Shown: positions 28,783-39,161, numbered from the stretch's first letter. The stretch: DNA of 64,000 nucleotides from Comamonas sp. lk (GCF_900564145.1 NZ_UOOB01000001.1:1029732-1093731); one strand, 5' to 3'. The notes: a model not told the origin generated them from the letters alone. Numbers and translations are program-made.

Positions 28783-29730
28783 ATGCAAGATGTGATGAAC
28801 TCTTTGGAGCGCTTGGTTGAGCGTGCGGAACAGCTGATGCTTCGCATCGAAGCCGTGCTGCCTCAGCCGCTGCAATCGCCTGCAGACTGGAATGCGGCCA
28901 TTGCCTGGCGCTACCGCAAGCGTTCCAACGGCTGCGGCGTGTTGGAGCCAGTGCGCCATGTGGGCGAGATGAATCTGTCGGATCTGCAGAACATCGAGGT
29001 GCAAAAAGAGAAGATTGCGCGCAACACCGAGCAGTTCGTGCAGGGGCGCACGGCCAACAACGTGCTGCTGACGGGCGCGCGCGGCACGGGCAAGTCTTCG
29101 CTGATTCGCGCCTGCCTGCACAGTTATGCGCCCCAAGGCCTGCGTCTGATCGAGGTGGATAAGGCTGATCTGACCGATTTGCCCGACATTGTGGACGTGG
29201 TCGCCGGCCGGCCCGAGAAGTTCATCATCTACTGCGATGACCTGAGCTTTGAAGAGGGCGAGCCCGGCTACAAGGCCATGAAGTCGATTCTCGATGGCTC
29301 GGTGTCTGCAGCCAGCGCCAATGTGCTGGTCTATGCCACCAGCAACCGCCGCCATCTGTTGCCCGAGTACATGACGGACAACCTGAGTACCCAAAAATCC
29401 GACAACGGCGAGATTCATCCCGGCGAGGTGGTGGAAGAGAAGATTTCCCTATCCGAGCGCTTTGGCCTGTGGGTGAGTTTCTATCCCTTCAGCCAGGACG
29501 AATACCTGCGCGTGGTGGCGCAATGGATGTCTGCCCTGGGTATGGATCAGGCGGCCATCGATGCAGCAAGGCCCGAAGCCCTGGTCTGGGCGCTGGAGCG
29601 TGGCTCGCGCAGCGGCCGCGTGGCCCATCAGTTTGCGCGTGACTATGCCGGGCGTGCCGAACGTCCTGCGGCTGCAGGTGCGCGCATAGAAGATGTCCAG
29701 GGTCTGGCCGAAGAAGCCGACCTGGAGTGA
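28783..29730 (+). CDS. AAA-type ATPase, DUF815 family
   Basis: A 315-aa protein with Walker A TGARGTGKSSLIRA (near residue 105) and Walker B FIIYCDDLSFEEGE, followed by ATSNRRHLLPEYM, a sensor-1-like stretch typical of DUF815 ATPases. The function of the family is unknown. ATG 28783 has GGAG 8 nt upstream. The frame is open to 28720, but those codons lie in a repeat. The Nudix gene begins at its stop codon or 30 nt later, so they form one unit. Confidence 0.88.
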   Translation: MQDVMNSLERLVERAEQLMLRIEAVLPQPLQSPADWNAAIAWRYRKRSNGCGVLEPVRHVGEMNLSDLQNIEVQKEKIARNTEQFVQGRTANNVLLTGARGTGKSSLIRACLHSYAPQGLRLIEVDKADLTDLPDIVDVVAGRPEKFIIYCDDLSFEEGEPGYKAMKSILDGSVSAASANVLVYATSNRRHLLPEYMTDNLSTQKSDNGEIHPGEVVEEKISLSERFGLWVSFYPFSQDEYLRVVAQWMSALGMDQAAIDAARPEALVWALERGSRSGRVAHQFARDYAGRAERPAAAGARIEDVQGLAEEADLE

Positions 29731-29760
29731 ATGCAAAAACTTGGAAAGAAAAGGTTGCCA

Positions 29761-30225
29761 GTGACTGTTGAAACGACTGCGTCCACTCGCAAATACACGG
29801 AAGTCGCCGTGGGCGTGCTGCTGCGCGAATCCGATGGCGCCTTGCTGCTGACCAGTCGCCCCATGGGCAAGCCCTATGCGGGCTTCTGGGAGTTTCCCGG
29901 CGGCAAGCTGGAGGCCGGTGAAACCGTGGAACAGGCCCTGCGCCGCGAGCTGATCGAGGAGCTGGGCGTGACCATTGGCGCAGCCCACACCTGGAAGGTG
30001 ACGGAGCATGACTATCCGCACGCGCTGGTGCGTCTGCACTGGTGCAAGGTGACGGAGTGGACGGGCGAATTTGAAATGCGCGAAGGCCAGCAAATGGCCT
30101 GGCAGCAGTTGCCGCTGCAAGTGCATCCGGTGCTGCCCGGCGCCTACCCGGTGCTGCAATGGCTCAGCGATGAGCGTGGCCTGGTGTTTGATGCTGCGTA
30201 TTACGAGGCCAGACAGCCGGCTTGA
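29761..30225 (+). CDS. Nudix hydrolase (MutT-like)
   Basis: A 154-aa protein with a complete Nudix box, GGKLEAGETVEQALRRELIE followed by ELGV. GFWEFPGGK and the overall length fit MutT, which removes 8-oxo-dGTP from the nucleotide pool; other substrates are possible. I choose GTG 29761 because AAAAGG lies 6 nt upstream. ATG 29731, directly after the previous stop, is the alternative and would add 10 residues. The MutT-YacG-ZapD-CoaE-PilD neighbourhood is familiar from other proteobacteria. Confidence 0.88.
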   Translation: MTVETTASTRKYTEVAVGVLLRESDGALLLTSRPMGKPYAGFWEFPGGKLEAGETVEQALRRELIEELGVTIGAAHTWKVTEHDYPHALVRLHWCKVTEWTGEFEMREGQQMAWQQLPLQVHPVLPGAYPVLQWLSDERGLVFDAAYYEARQPA

Positions 30226-30231
30226 GCTGGC

Positions 30232-30441
30232 TCAGGGCTCGGTTTTGGGGTCGCCAAACGGAGCATCTTCGGGCGGTGTCTGTGCCGGTACGCGAAACTC
30301 TTCATTGGCCCATGCGCCCAGGTCGATCTGGCGGCAGCGCTGGCTGCAGAAGGGACGGAATTTGTTGCTGGGCGCAAAAACGCTGGGGCCACCACAGGTG
30401 GGGCAGGCCACCATGGTGGGGGAGTGGTTGTCAGTGCTCAT
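30232..30441 (-). CDS. yacG: DNA gyrase inhibitor YacG
   Basis: A 69-aa zinc protein. The ligands are CPTCGG and [13 protein letters not shown], which give a four-cysteine site; the C-terminal tail is acidic and Pro-rich. YacG binds gyrase subunit B and blocks DNA binding. It overlaps nothing and ends 7 nt from the convergent Nudix gene. It is downstream of zapD on the same strand, as in many gammaproteobacterial and betaproteobacterial genomes. Confidence 0.94.
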   Translation of the reverse strand: MSTDNHSPTMVACPTCGGPSVFAPSNKFRPFCSQRCRQIDLGAWANEEFRVPAQTPPEDAPFGDPKTEP

Positions 30442-30485
30442 GGCGTAGATGTATCACAGCTGAAAAAACACGGCTTCATCCAAGC

Positions 30486-30512
30486 GATTGAGCCGCTTGC
30501 GGTGGCTCAATC
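30486..30512 (-). other. Inverted repeat between zapD and yacG
   Basis: GATTGAGCC and GGCTCAATC form a perfect 9-bp stem with a 9-nt loop. On the minus strand a GTGTTTTTTC run lies about 18 nt downstream, too far for a classical terminator. It may reduce yacG transcription. Confidence 0.45.
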
Positions 30513-30542
30513 AGAGGGCTTGCTGCGCCGTTGGTGCCGCCG

Positions 30543-31298
30543 TCAAGCGCAGAGTGTTAGCTCGAAAGCCGCATCCTCTTTGCTGGGCAAGGGCTTGCTG
30601 CCGTTTTCGGTGCGCAGCAGACGCACGGACACCAGCAGGCGGTTGCCGCTGATCTCGGGAATCAGGTGCAAGCCGCCATCAATGCGCAGACGCAGCAACT
30701 GGAAGCTGCGGCCTGCGGGCATGGCTTGCTGGAATACGCCTTGTTCGGAGACCACGCGCTGGGGCACGCCGGTCTCGCGCAGCAGCTGCAAAATCAGCTC
30801 CAGCGACTGGCCCACGGGAGCGAGCTCGCCAGCCCAGTCTTCCAGATCGCGCTGGCGGTAGCGCGGGTCGAGGTTCAGCCAGGCATGGTAGGCCGGCAGA
30901 TCGAAGCTGCAGGTGCCGCCGGGAATGCCGATGCGGCTGCGGATCGACATCAGCCAGTCGTTTTCGGTCAGGGACTGACCGGTCTTGCCGGGCAGCTCGT
31001 TGACGGCCTTGAAGCAATGCTCCACCTGCCGTGCCACCTGGTGCAGCATGTGCTGGGAGATGCTGGGGTTGTCGCGCAGGACTTCGAGCAGGTGCTTCTG
31101 GCGCTCCAGATCCTTGAGGATGTCGGTCTTGAGGTCGGAGCGGCCGGCCACATCGATGATCTCGAAGAGGGTGACCAGGGCGAAATGGTGATCTACCGGA
31201 TGCGCGCGGGTGAGCAGCTCGCTCAGGCGGCGATACAGCTGCTCCAGACGCAGATAGGTTCTCAGGCGCTCGTTAAAAGGATATTCGTACAGGATCAC
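30543..31298 (-). CDS. zapD: Cell division protein ZapD
   Basis: A 251-aa protein of the ZapD (YacF, DUF1342) family. It begins MILYEYPFNERLRTYLRLEQ, with the helical N-domain up to about residue 110. A beta-rich domain follows with WLMSIRSRIGIPGGTCSFDL (conserved), YHAWLNLD and GLHLIPEISGNRLLVSVRL. ZapD crosslinks FtsZ filaments at the division ring. It lies between coaE and yacG in the usual order. Confidence 0.95.
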   Translation of the reverse strand: MILYEYPFNERLRTYLRLEQLYRRLSELLTRAHPVDHHFALVTLFEIIDVAGRSDLKTDILKDLERQKHLLEVLRDNPSISQHMLHQVARQVEHCFKAVNELPGKTGQSLTENDWLMSIRSRIGIPGGTCSFDLPAYHAWLNLDPRYRQRDLEDWAGELAPVGQSLELILQLLRETGVPQRVVSEQGVFQQAMPAGRSFQLLRLRIDGGLHLIPEISGNRLLVSVRLLRTENGSKPLPSKEDAAFELTLCA

Positions 31299-31385
31299 GC
31301 TTGCTGGGCTCCTTGGGGCACGCAGGATTCAGCGGTTAACGCGCACATGCGGTGATCACACGCACAGGCCAAACCATGGCCTGCA

Positions 31386-32024
31386 TCATAGCCCGAACCA
31401 GGTGGCGATTTGATCGGTATATGCGTGCAAAGCCTCCAGCGACATGGCTTCGTCGTTATAGAGCAGCCAATCGGCCGCAGCCAGGCGCTGCTCCCGGCTG
31501 GCCTGGGCGGCGATGATGGCTTGCACGGCCTCGCGGCTCAGGCCGCTGCGCGCCATCACGCGCTCAATTTGCGTGGACTCGCGGCAGTCCACCACCAGCA
31601 CGGCATCGAGCTGGCTGCGCCAGTGCCCGGATTCCACCAGAAGCGGTATGTCGTGAACGATAAGCCGGCGGCCTTCGCTGACGGCCTGACGTACCCGGGC
31701 CTGGGTTTGTTCAGCGATCAGCGGGTGAACAATGGCTTCGAGCTTTTGCCGGGCATCGGCTTGCGCAAAAACCAGCTCGCGCATGCGGGCGCGATTCAGT
31801 GCGCCAGCGGCATCAATCAGATCGCTGCCAAAGCTCCGGGCAATGGCGGGCAGGGCTGCGCCTCCGGTGGCGGTCAGGCTGCGGGAGATCTGGTCCGCGT
31901 CGATGACGGCGGCTCCACGCTCGGCCAGGCGCTGTGCCACCGTGCTTTTGCCGCTGCCTATGCCGCCCGTCAGCCCGAGTCGAAAAGATGGGGCGGGCTT
32001 GCTGGGGGTCTGGGGCGTCGGCAT
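31386..32024 (-). CDS. coaE: Dephospho-CoA kinase
   Basis: A 212-aa P-loop kinase with Walker A GLTGGIGSGKSTVAQ near residue 18, DADQISRSLTA, and VDCRESTQIERVMARSG, the nucleotide-lid region. It phosphorylates dephospho-CoA in the last step of coenzyme A synthesis. It begins 3 nt after pilD and so appears to be part of the pilBCD transcript. Confidence 0.95.
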   Translation of the reverse strand: MPTPQTPSKPAPSFRLGLTGGIGSGKSTVAQRLAERGAAVIDADQISRSLTATGGAALPAIARSFGSDLIDAAGALNRARMRELVFAQADARQKLEAIVHPLIAEQTQARVRQAVSEGRRLIVHDIPLLVESGHWRSQLDAVLVVDCRESTQIERVMARSGLSREAVQAIIAAQASREQRLAAADWLLYNDEAMSLEALHAYTDQIATWFGL

Positions 32025-32027
32025 GAC

Positions 32028-32897
32028 TTAGAGGCCGATGTAGCCCAGGATGGCCTGGGGACCCCAGAACAGGCAGGCAAAGCCGCCGCCGGCAAGAAAG
32101 GGGCCAAAAGGCACATAGCCGCCCTCGCGCAGTTTGCTATTGATTTTGAGAGCAATACCGATGACGGTGCCCACGACGGAGGCCATGAGAATGATGGGAA
32201 TCAGCGCGGGCCAGCCAAACCAGGCACCCAGTGCGGCAAACAGCTTGAAGTCGCCATGACCCATGCCTTCCTTGCCGGTGGCGAGCTTGAAGGCCCAGAA
32301 GATCAGCCACAGAGACAGGTATCCGGCCACGGCCCCCCACAGGGATTGGTTCAGCGGCACTGTCGTCCATTGCAGGGCGGAAGCCATCAGGCCGGCCCAC
32401 AGCAGGGGCAGGGTGAGGGAGTCGGGCAATAAAGTGGTGTCCCAGTCAATCAAGGCCAGAGTCAGCAAGACCGCGCTGAAGCCGCACCAGGCAAAGCCCG
32501 TAGGCGTGAGCCCGTAGCGGGCTAGGCAAAGGGCAAACAAGGCGGCGCAGACCAGCTCCACCAGCGGATAGCGAGGGCTGATGGACTTTTTGCAATCCGC
32601 GCAGCGGCCGCGCAGAAACAGATAGCTGAATACCGGAACGTTTTCATACCAGGCAATCGCGTGGCCGCAGTGCGGGCAGCGCGAACGTGGTTGGCTCAGG
32701 GTGACAGGTTCGGCTGCGGGCGGCAACTGGATCTTGGCGCCTTTGTCCTTTTGCTCCTCGGCCCACTGCGCGCATTCGGTATGCCATTCCTGCTCCATCA
32801 TGCGCGGCAGGCGGTGGATGACCACATTCAAGAAACTGCCGATCAGCAGACCCAGCAGGCCGCCAGCTGCGGCATTTATACCCAATTCGGAAATCAT
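32028..32897 (-). CDS. pilD: Prepilin peptidase / N-methyltransferase PilD
   Basis: A 289-aa integral membrane protein with about eight helices. The cytoplasmic domain carries two CxxC pairs, CPHCGHAIAW and RCADCKK, that bind zinc. The catalytic aspartates lie in IDWDTTLLPDSLT and GHGDFKLFAALG. It cleaves leader peptides of type IV prepilins and type II pseudopilins and methylates the new N-terminus. It overlaps pilC by one base (TGATG) and is followed 3 nt later by coaE. Confidence 0.96.
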   Translation of the reverse strand: MISELGINAAAGGLLGLLIGSFLNVVIHRLPRMMEQEWHTECAQWAEEQKDKGAKIQLPPAAEPVTLSQPRSRCPHCGHAIAWYENVPVFSYLFLRGRCADCKKSISPRYPLVELVCAALFALCLARYGLTPTGFAWCGFSAVLLTLALIDWDTTLLPDSLTLPLLWAGLMASALQWTTVPLNQSLWGAVAGYLSLWLIFWAFKLATGKEGMGHGDFKLFAALGAWFGWPALIPIILMASVVGTVIGIALKINSKLREGGYVPFGPFLAGGGFACLFWGPQAILGYIGL

Positions 32898-34114
32898 CAG
32901 ACCACTTGACCCAGTTTGAAGATAGGCAGATACATGGACACCACAATGCCGCCGATCAGCGTGCCCAGAAACACGATGATGATGGGCTCCATCAGGCTGG
33001 ACAGGCCGGCCACCATGTCGTCGACTTCCTCTTCGTAGAAGTCGGCCGCCTTGCCCAGCATGTGGTCTATGGAGCCGGATTCTTCACCGATGGCACACAT
33101 CTGGATCACCATGGAGGGAAAGACATTGGCATTGGTCATGGCCACTGTCAGGCTGGTGCCGGTAGAGACTTCCTGTTGAATTTTTTCCGTGGCGTGCTGG
33201 TAGATGTAGTTGCCAGAGGCTCCGCCCACGGAGTCCAGTGCTTCGACCAGCGGTACGCCGGCTGCAAACATGGTCGACAGCGTGCGTGTCCAGCGTGCCA
33301 CGCAGGATTTTTCAATCAGGACGCCGAACACCGGCATCTTCAGCGTGGCTCTGTCCATGAATTGCTGCACGCGCTCATTGCGCTTCCAGGCCTGCATGAA
33401 GAAGTAGATGCCGCCGCCCAGCACGCCAAAAATCAGCCACCACCATTGCACAAAATAGTCGCTGATGCCCATGACGAGCAGCGTGGGTGCAGGCAGGTCG
33501 GCGCCGAAGGAGCTGAAGACTTCCTTGAAGGCGGGAATCACAAAAATCATGATGACGGTCACCACGACGAAGGCCACCACGATCACCGACATGGGGTACA
33601 TCAGCGCCGATTTGATCTTGGACTTGATGGCCTCGGTCTTCTCCATATAGGTGGCAAGACGATCGAGAAGGGCTTCCAAAATACCGGCGGCTTCACCGGC
33701 TTCGACCAGATTGCAGTAGAGGCTGTTGAAGTACAGCGGGTGCTTGCGGAACGCCGCGCTCAGCGACGTGCCGGTCTCCACATCCGAGCGTATGTCGTTG
33801 AGCAAGCGGGTCACGCTGGCATTGGTGTTGCCGCGGCCCACAATGTCAAAGGCCTGCAGCAAAGGCACGCCCGCTTTCATCATGGTGGCCAGTTGGCGGG
33901 TGAAAAGGGCGATGTCCTTGGGCTTGATCTTCTTGCCGCCCTTGGTTCTGCGCTTTTTGATCTTGGTAGGCAAGATGCCTTGACGGCGCAGCATGGCCTG
34001 GACCTGGTTGTCGCCGCCGGCACGGGTTTCTCCGCGCACGATCTTGCCGTTGCGGTCCTTGCCTTCCCACTCGAAAACAAATTCCTTGATGCCCTTGGAC
34101 GCTGCTGTGGCCAT
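32897..34114 (-). CDS. pilC: Type IV pilus inner-membrane platform protein PilC
   Basis: A 405-aa member of the GspF/PilC family. Two copies of the T2SSF domain are visible, the first with FTRQLATMMKAGVPLLQAFD and LVEAGEAAGILEALLDRL, the second with RTLSTMFAAGVPLVEALDS and IGEESGSIDHML. Three transmembrane segments are present. It anchors the assembly ATPases PilB and PilT. pilB is upstream with a 32-nt gap. Confidence 0.97.
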   Translation of the reverse strand: MATAASKGIKEFVFEWEGKDRNGKIVRGETRAGGDNQVQAMLRRQGILPTKIKKRRTKGGKKIKPKDIALFTRQLATMMKAGVPLLQAFDIVGRGNTNASVTRLLNDIRSDVETGTSLSAAFRKHPLYFNSLYCNLVEAGEAAGILEALLDRLATYMEKTEAIKSKIKSALMYPMSVIVVAFVVVTVIMIFVIPAFKEVFSSFGADLPAPTLLVMGISDYFVQWWWLIFGVLGGGIYFFMQAWKRNERVQQFMDRATLKMPVFGVLIEKSCVARWTRTLSTMFAAGVPLVEALDSVGGASGNYIYQHATEKIQQEVSTGTSLTVAMTNANVFPSMVIQMCAIGEESGSIDHMLGKAADFYEEEVDDMVAGLSSLMEPIIIVFLGTLIGGIVVSMYLPIFKLGQVV

Positions 34115-34146
34115 GGTGCTCCCTCGCTTGTGGCTTGCGCCGTGTC

Positions 34147-35889
34147 TTATTCGTTGGTTACCGCCAGCACTTCTTCCAGTGATGTCAGCCCCAGTTTGAC
34201 TTTATGCAGGCCTGAGCCGCGCAAGGAGCGTACACCCTCAGCCTTGGCCTGGGCTGCAATTTCCAGTGCACTGCCGTCGCGCAAAATGATGCGTTGTATT
34301 TCTTCGCTGATGGGCATGACCTGGTAGATGCCGACGCGTCCCTTGTAGCCATTGTTGCAGGCGGAGCAGCCTACCGGCCTGTAGGTCACCCAGCTGCCGT
34401 CGACTTCCTCATCCGCATACCCGGCATCCAGCAAGGCGTCACGAGGAATGTCTGCGGGTTGCTTGCATTGCGGGCACAAGCGGCGAGCCAGGCGTTGGGC
34501 GGTGATGAGAATCACGCTGGATGCAATATTGAAGGGTGCAATGCCCATATTGCGCATACGCGTGAGCGTGGTGGGCGCATCGTTGGTGTGCAGCGTGGAC
34601 AGCACCAGGTGACCCGTCTGGGCCGCCTTGATGGAGATGTCCGCGGTTTCCAGATCCCGGATTTCACCGACCATGATGATGTCGGGATCCTGGCGCAGGA
34701 AAGACTTGAGTGCTGCGGCAAACGTCAGGCCGGCCTTCTCGTTCACATTGACCTGGTTGACCCCGGGCATGTTGATTTCCGAGGGGTCTTCTGCCGTGGC
34801 AATGTTCACCCCGGGCTGATTGAGCAGGTTCAGGCAGGTATAAAGCGACACGGTCTTGCCCGAGCCTGTGGGGCCGGTGACCAGAATCATGCCGTATGGA
34901 CGCTTGATGGCGGACAGCAGGCGCTCTTTTTCCTCGGGTTCGTAACCGAGGGCCTCAATCCCCATCTTGGCCGAGCTCGGGTCCAGAATACGGATCACGA
35001 TTTTTTCGCCAAACAGGGTGGGCAGTGTGCTCACGCGAAAGTCGATCACTCGGTCCGGGCCGACCTTGAGCTTCATGCGGCCATCCTGGGGGACGCGCTT
35101 TTCCGAGATGTCCAGGCGCGAGATCACCTTGATGCGCGAAGCCAGCTTGTCCTTGATGGCGATGGGCGGAGACGCCATCTCGCGCAGTTCGCCGTCGATA
35201 CGGAAACGTACGCGGTAAGTGTGCTCGTAGGGTTCGAAGTGCAAGTCCGATGCGCGCATATTGAACGCATCGAGCAGCATCTTGTGCAGAAATTTGACGA
35301 CGGGTGCGTCTTCCACGTCGGCGCCGGCGCTGTTGTCCTTTTCCTCTGGCGCATCCTCGATCTTGACATCATCAAAATCGAAATCGCCAGAGCTGGAGTA
35401 GGACTCCAAGGATTCACTGACGCTTTTGCTGGCCTGGTCAACCAGCTTTTTCAGCTTGTCGGCCTCCACAACCACCCAGTCCACCGTCAGCTGTGTGGCG
35501 AATTTGATCTGTTCGGCCGCGCCTGCCTGCGTGGGGTCGGCAGTGGCGATGATGATGCGGTTGCCGCGCTTGCTCAGGGCCAGCACCTGATAGGTGCTGC
35601 TGATCTTTGCGTCCAGCAAATCGTGTGGCAGCTGCTGGGTATCAATGGCACTCAAATCCAGCAGCGGAGTGCTGAACATGGTGGAAATCGTCTCCGCAAT
35701 TTCCAGCGTGCTGATTTCTCCGGACTGGCTCAGTTCCGTGATGAAAGGGGTCTTGTTGGTGGCTGCTTTTTTGACTGCGGCTTCGGCAGCCTGCTGGGAT
35801 ATTTTGCCGGCAGAAATCAACGCCCGGCCTAAACCGGGCAAGACGACCGGTGCTGACGGGTTTTTTTGCGAGGAATCAGCTGCAGCCAT
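34147..35889 (-). CDS. pilB: Type IV pilus assembly ATPase PilB
   Basis: A 580-aa hexameric ATPase. The N-terminal GSPII_E domain (about 20-180) is followed by the ATPase core with Walker A GPTGSGKT, the Asp box, MVGEIRD, and the HLVLSTLHTNDAP His box. A zinc-binding CPQC...CSAC motif lies near the C-terminus. It powers pilus extension. ATG 35889 is used because the MAAADSSQ start resembles homologues; the 39 codons upstream in frame are not conserved-looking. It is first in the pilB-pilC-pilD-coaE unit. The spacer to 36028 should hold its promoter. Confidence 0.97.
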   Translation of the reverse strand: MAAADSSQKNPSAPVVLPGLGRALISAGKISQQAAEAAVKKAATNKTPFITELSQSGEISTLEIAETISTMFSTPLLDLSAIDTQQLPHDLLDAKISSTYQVLALSKRGNRIIIATADPTQAGAAEQIKFATQLTVDWVVVEADKLKKLVDQASKSVSESLESYSSSGDFDFDDVKIEDAPEEKDNSAGADVEDAPVVKFLHKMLLDAFNMRASDLHFEPYEHTYRVRFRIDGELREMASPPIAIKDKLASRIKVISRLDISEKRVPQDGRMKLKVGPDRVIDFRVSTLPTLFGEKIVIRILDPSSAKMGIEALGYEPEEKERLLSAIKRPYGMILVTGPTGSGKTVSLYTCLNLLNQPGVNIATAEDPSEINMPGVNQVNVNEKAGLTFAAALKSFLRQDPDIIMVGEIRDLETADISIKAAQTGHLVLSTLHTNDAPTTLTRMRNMGIAPFNIASSVILITAQRLARRLCPQCKQPADIPRDALLDAGYADEEVDGSWVTYRPVGCSACNNGYKGRVGIYQVMPISEEIQRIILRDGSALEIAAQAKAEGVRSLRGSGLHKVKLGLTSLEEVLAVTNE

Positions 35890-36028
35890 GTAACCAAATT
35901 TGTAGGACGAGAGGAAGGTTATCCTATCATTCTTGGTATGTTGCAAGTCATATTGACCAACCCTGGTGCTCGCAGCAAAGCAAGGCCTTTGAACTTGGCT
36001 CAACAAAAGCGGGAATGCTTGAGCGCAA

Positions 36029-36097
36029 TGGTCGGGGTGAGAGGATTCGAACCCCCGGTCCCGAACCTGGCGCTTTACCCGGCAAAGCTACACCCCG
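36029..36097 (-). pseudogene. Truncated tRNA-Pro-like sequence (CGG anticodon loop)
   Basis: Read on the minus strand it has a perfect 7-bp acceptor stem CGGGGTG/CACCCCG, encoded ACCA, a D arm GCTTT-GCCGGGT-AAAGC, the anticodon loop TTCGGGA and a T arm with TTCGAAT. It is 69 nt long where tRNA-Pro has 77. The missing 8 nt are the last three bases of the anticodon stem and the whole variable loop, with CC joined straight to GGGGG. A normal tRNA fold is therefore impossible in the middle. I call it a tRNA-Pro remnant; a non-canonical tRNA is less likely. Confidence 0.7.
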
Positions 36098-36136
36098 AGG
36101 ACCTTGATGCGGGGCGTAAAAACGGCGCTTGGCGAT

Positions 36137-37117
36137 TTAAGTGCGACGCTCCAAAAGCTGAGACGCCAACTGTAGCAAGTTGGCTGTATGGGCATTGTTT
36201 GGCAAAGCCTCCAGCGCCTTGATGGCGCGGTGTGCTTCATCGTGGGCGGCGGCGCGGGCAATGTCCAGCGCGCCCGTGCTGCGAACGATGTCCACCACGG
36301 CGTCCAGTTGATCGGTGGAGCCTTGCTCGATGGCATGGCGAACGATGCTGGCCTGCTCCGGCGTGCCGCATTGCATGGCGGCAATCAATGGCAGAGTGCA
36401 CTTGCCTTCGCGCAAATCATCGCCAAGGTTCTTGCCCATTTCCTGTGCGTTGCCGGTGTAGTCCAGCACGTCATCAATGATCTGAAACGCGGTGCCCAAG
36501 GCTTGGCCGTAGGTGGCGCAAGCCTGCTCCACTTCCGGTGACGCGCCCGCCAGCACGGCGGCAAGCTGGGCGCTGGCTTCGAACAGCTGCGCGGTTTTGG
36601 AGCGAATGACGTGCAGATAACCGGCTTCGGTCAGCGACGCATCATGGGTGTTGATCAGCTGCTGAACCTCGCCTTCGGCAATCACGTTGGTGGCGTCGGA
36701 CAGAATTTTGAGCACGCGCATGCTACCCACTTCCACCATCATCTGAAAGGAGCGGGTGTGCAGAAAGTCCCCGACCAGAACACTGGCGGGGTTGCCGAAG
36801 GTTTCGTTGGCGGTAGGGCGGCCGCGGCGCAGCGTGGATTCATCCACCACGTCGTCGTGCAGCAAGGTGGCGGTGTGAATCAGCTCCACCACGGCAGCCA
36901 GAATGTACTTGTCCCGGCCTTGATGGCCCAGGGCGCTGCTGACCATGAGCAGCAGTGCGGGGCGCAGACGCTTGCCGCCTGCAGCAATGATGTATTGGGA
37001 AATCTGGGCAACCAGGGGAACGCTGGTCGTCAGGCGCTGAGCGATGACTTGATCCACTTCGCGCATATCGTCAGCGATCAGGGCAAGCGGATTGGGAGTT
37101 GTGATTTCTGTAGTCAA
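36137..37117 (-). CDS. ispB: Polyprenyl diphosphate synthase (octaprenyl type, IspB)
   Basis: A 326-aa trans-prenyltransferase. The first aspartate-rich motif is LLHDDVVDES and the second is IIDDVLDYTGN, which bind Mg2+ and the diphosphates. GGKRLRPALLL binds isopentenyl diphosphate. It makes the isoprenoid side chain of ubiquinone, so it supports the petABC complex also encoded in this window. It is divergent from rplU, an arrangement shared with many proteobacteria. The chain length is inferred from the family. Confidence 0.95.
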   Translation of the reverse strand: MTTEITTPNPLALIADDMREVDQVIAQRLTTSVPLVAQISQYIIAAGGKRLRPALLLMVSSALGHQGRDKYILAAVVELIHTATLLHDDVVDESTLRRGRPTANETFGNPASVLVGDFLHTRSFQMMVEVGSMRVLKILSDATNVIAEGEVQQLINTHDASLTEAGYLHVIRSKTAQLFEASAQLAAVLAGASPEVEQACATYGQALGTAFQIIDDVLDYTGNAQEMGKNLGDDLREGKCTLPLIAAMQCGTPEQASIVRHAIEQGSTDQLDAVVDIVRSTGALDIARAAAHDEAHRAIKALEALPNNAHTANLLQLASQLLERRT

Positions 37118-37245
37118 GGTGATGGAACCGCCAAGTGGACTGTCGATTATAGAAATATGGCGTGAGTACCTGGGCGCAGTGAGGGTGCGACAAGGTCAAG
37201 ATAGCGCAGCTTGAGGGTATCTACGCATGAAATTTTGCATCGTGC

Positions 37246-37251
37246 TAGAAT
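37246..37251 (+). promoter_or_regulatory. Possible -10 element of the rplU-rpmA promoter
   Basis: GCTAGAATTG contains TAGAAT 53 nt before the rplU ATG, in the same context as the motifs before petA and tRNA-Thr. No clear -35. Confidence 0.4.
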
Positions 37252-37303
37252 TGTCGGCTCTGTGGAAATTCGTCCGCAGAACTCTCAAAGTAAAGAGGTT
37301 TAC

Positions 37304-37615
37304 ATGTACGCGGTCATAAAAACCGGCGGCAAGCAATATCGTGTTGCTGCTGGCGAAAAAATTAAAGTAGAACAGATTGCTGCGGACGTAGGCCAGGAAA
37401 TTGTGATCGATCAAGTTTTGGCAGTCGGCAACGGCTCTGAAATCAAGATCGGCGCTCCCCTGGTGTCCGGCGCAACTGTGAAGGCAACTGTGGTTGCTCA
37501 CGGCAAGCACGACAAAGTGCACATCTTCAAGATGCGTCGTCGTAAGCACTATCAAAAACGTCAAGGCCATCGTCAACAGTTCACCGAACTGCAAATCGTG
37601 GCAATTGCTGCTTAA
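37304..37615 (+). CDS. rplU: 50S ribosomal protein L21
   Basis: A 103-aa protein beginning [20 protein letters not shown] and ending with the basic [20 protein letters not shown] region that defines bL21. It binds 23S rRNA. ATG 37304 with AAAGAGG upstream is the conserved start; the frame stays open for 31 more codons that look non-coding. rpmA follows after 14 nt. Confidence 0.98.
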   Translation: MYAVIKTGGKQYRVAAGEKIKVEQIAADVGQEIVIDQVLAVGNGSEIKIGAPLVSGATVKATVVAHGKHDKVHIFKMRRRKHYQKRQGHRQQFTELQIVAIAA

Positions 37616-37629
37616 GTAGGAGCTGAGTC

Positions 37630-37887
37630 ATGGCACAGAAAAAAGGCGGCGGCTCTACGCGCAATGGACGTGATTCCAAGCCAAAAATGCTCGGCGTGAA
37701 GGCCTTTGGTGGTGAGTTGATCACTGCTGGCTCGATCATCGTGCGTCAACGCGGCACCAAGTTCCACCCTGGCGACAACGTCGGCGTGGGCAAGGATCAC
37801 ACCCTGTTTGCACTGGTGGACGGCCACGTGTCGTTTGCAGTCAAGGGCGCTCTGTCCAAGCACACAGTCAACATCACGGCTGCCTAA
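37630..37887 (+). CDS. rpmA: 50S ribosomal protein L27
   Basis: An 85-aa basic protein starting [16 protein letters not shown] with [13 protein letters not shown] and [14 protein letters not shown], the bL27 signature. Its N-terminal tail reaches the peptidyl transferase centre. It is co-transcribed with rplU and followed by a strong terminator, then obgE, the standard rplU-rpmA-obgE order. Confidence 0.98.
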   Translation: MAQKKGGGSTRNGRDSKPKMLGVKAFGGELITAGSIIVRQRGTKFHPGDNVGVGKDHTLFALVDGHVSFAVKGALSKHTVNITAA

Positions 37888-37904
37888 GTCGTATTTGACC
37901 TGAA

Positions 37905-37937
37905 CAAAGCCCCGACTTGTCGGGGCTTTGTTGTTTG
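37905..37937 (+). terminator. Terminator after rpmA
   Basis: CAAAGCCCCGA and TCGGGGCTTTG form an 11-bp stem with a CTTG loop, followed by TTGTTTG. Confidence 0.92.
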
Positions 37938-38033
37938 AGAATGCCTTGAGTTGGCTCCAACTGGCAAATGGGGCATGTGTTTTGACCACTCAAAAGTGTG
38001 GCCTAGGGCTTCTGGTGCACACTGATTTTGTAA

Positions 38034-39161
<1,128 letters not shown>

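Noticed and set aside
32906..34327. Long plus-strand frame over pilC
   Set aside because: His- and Gln-rich shadow of pilC with no domain.
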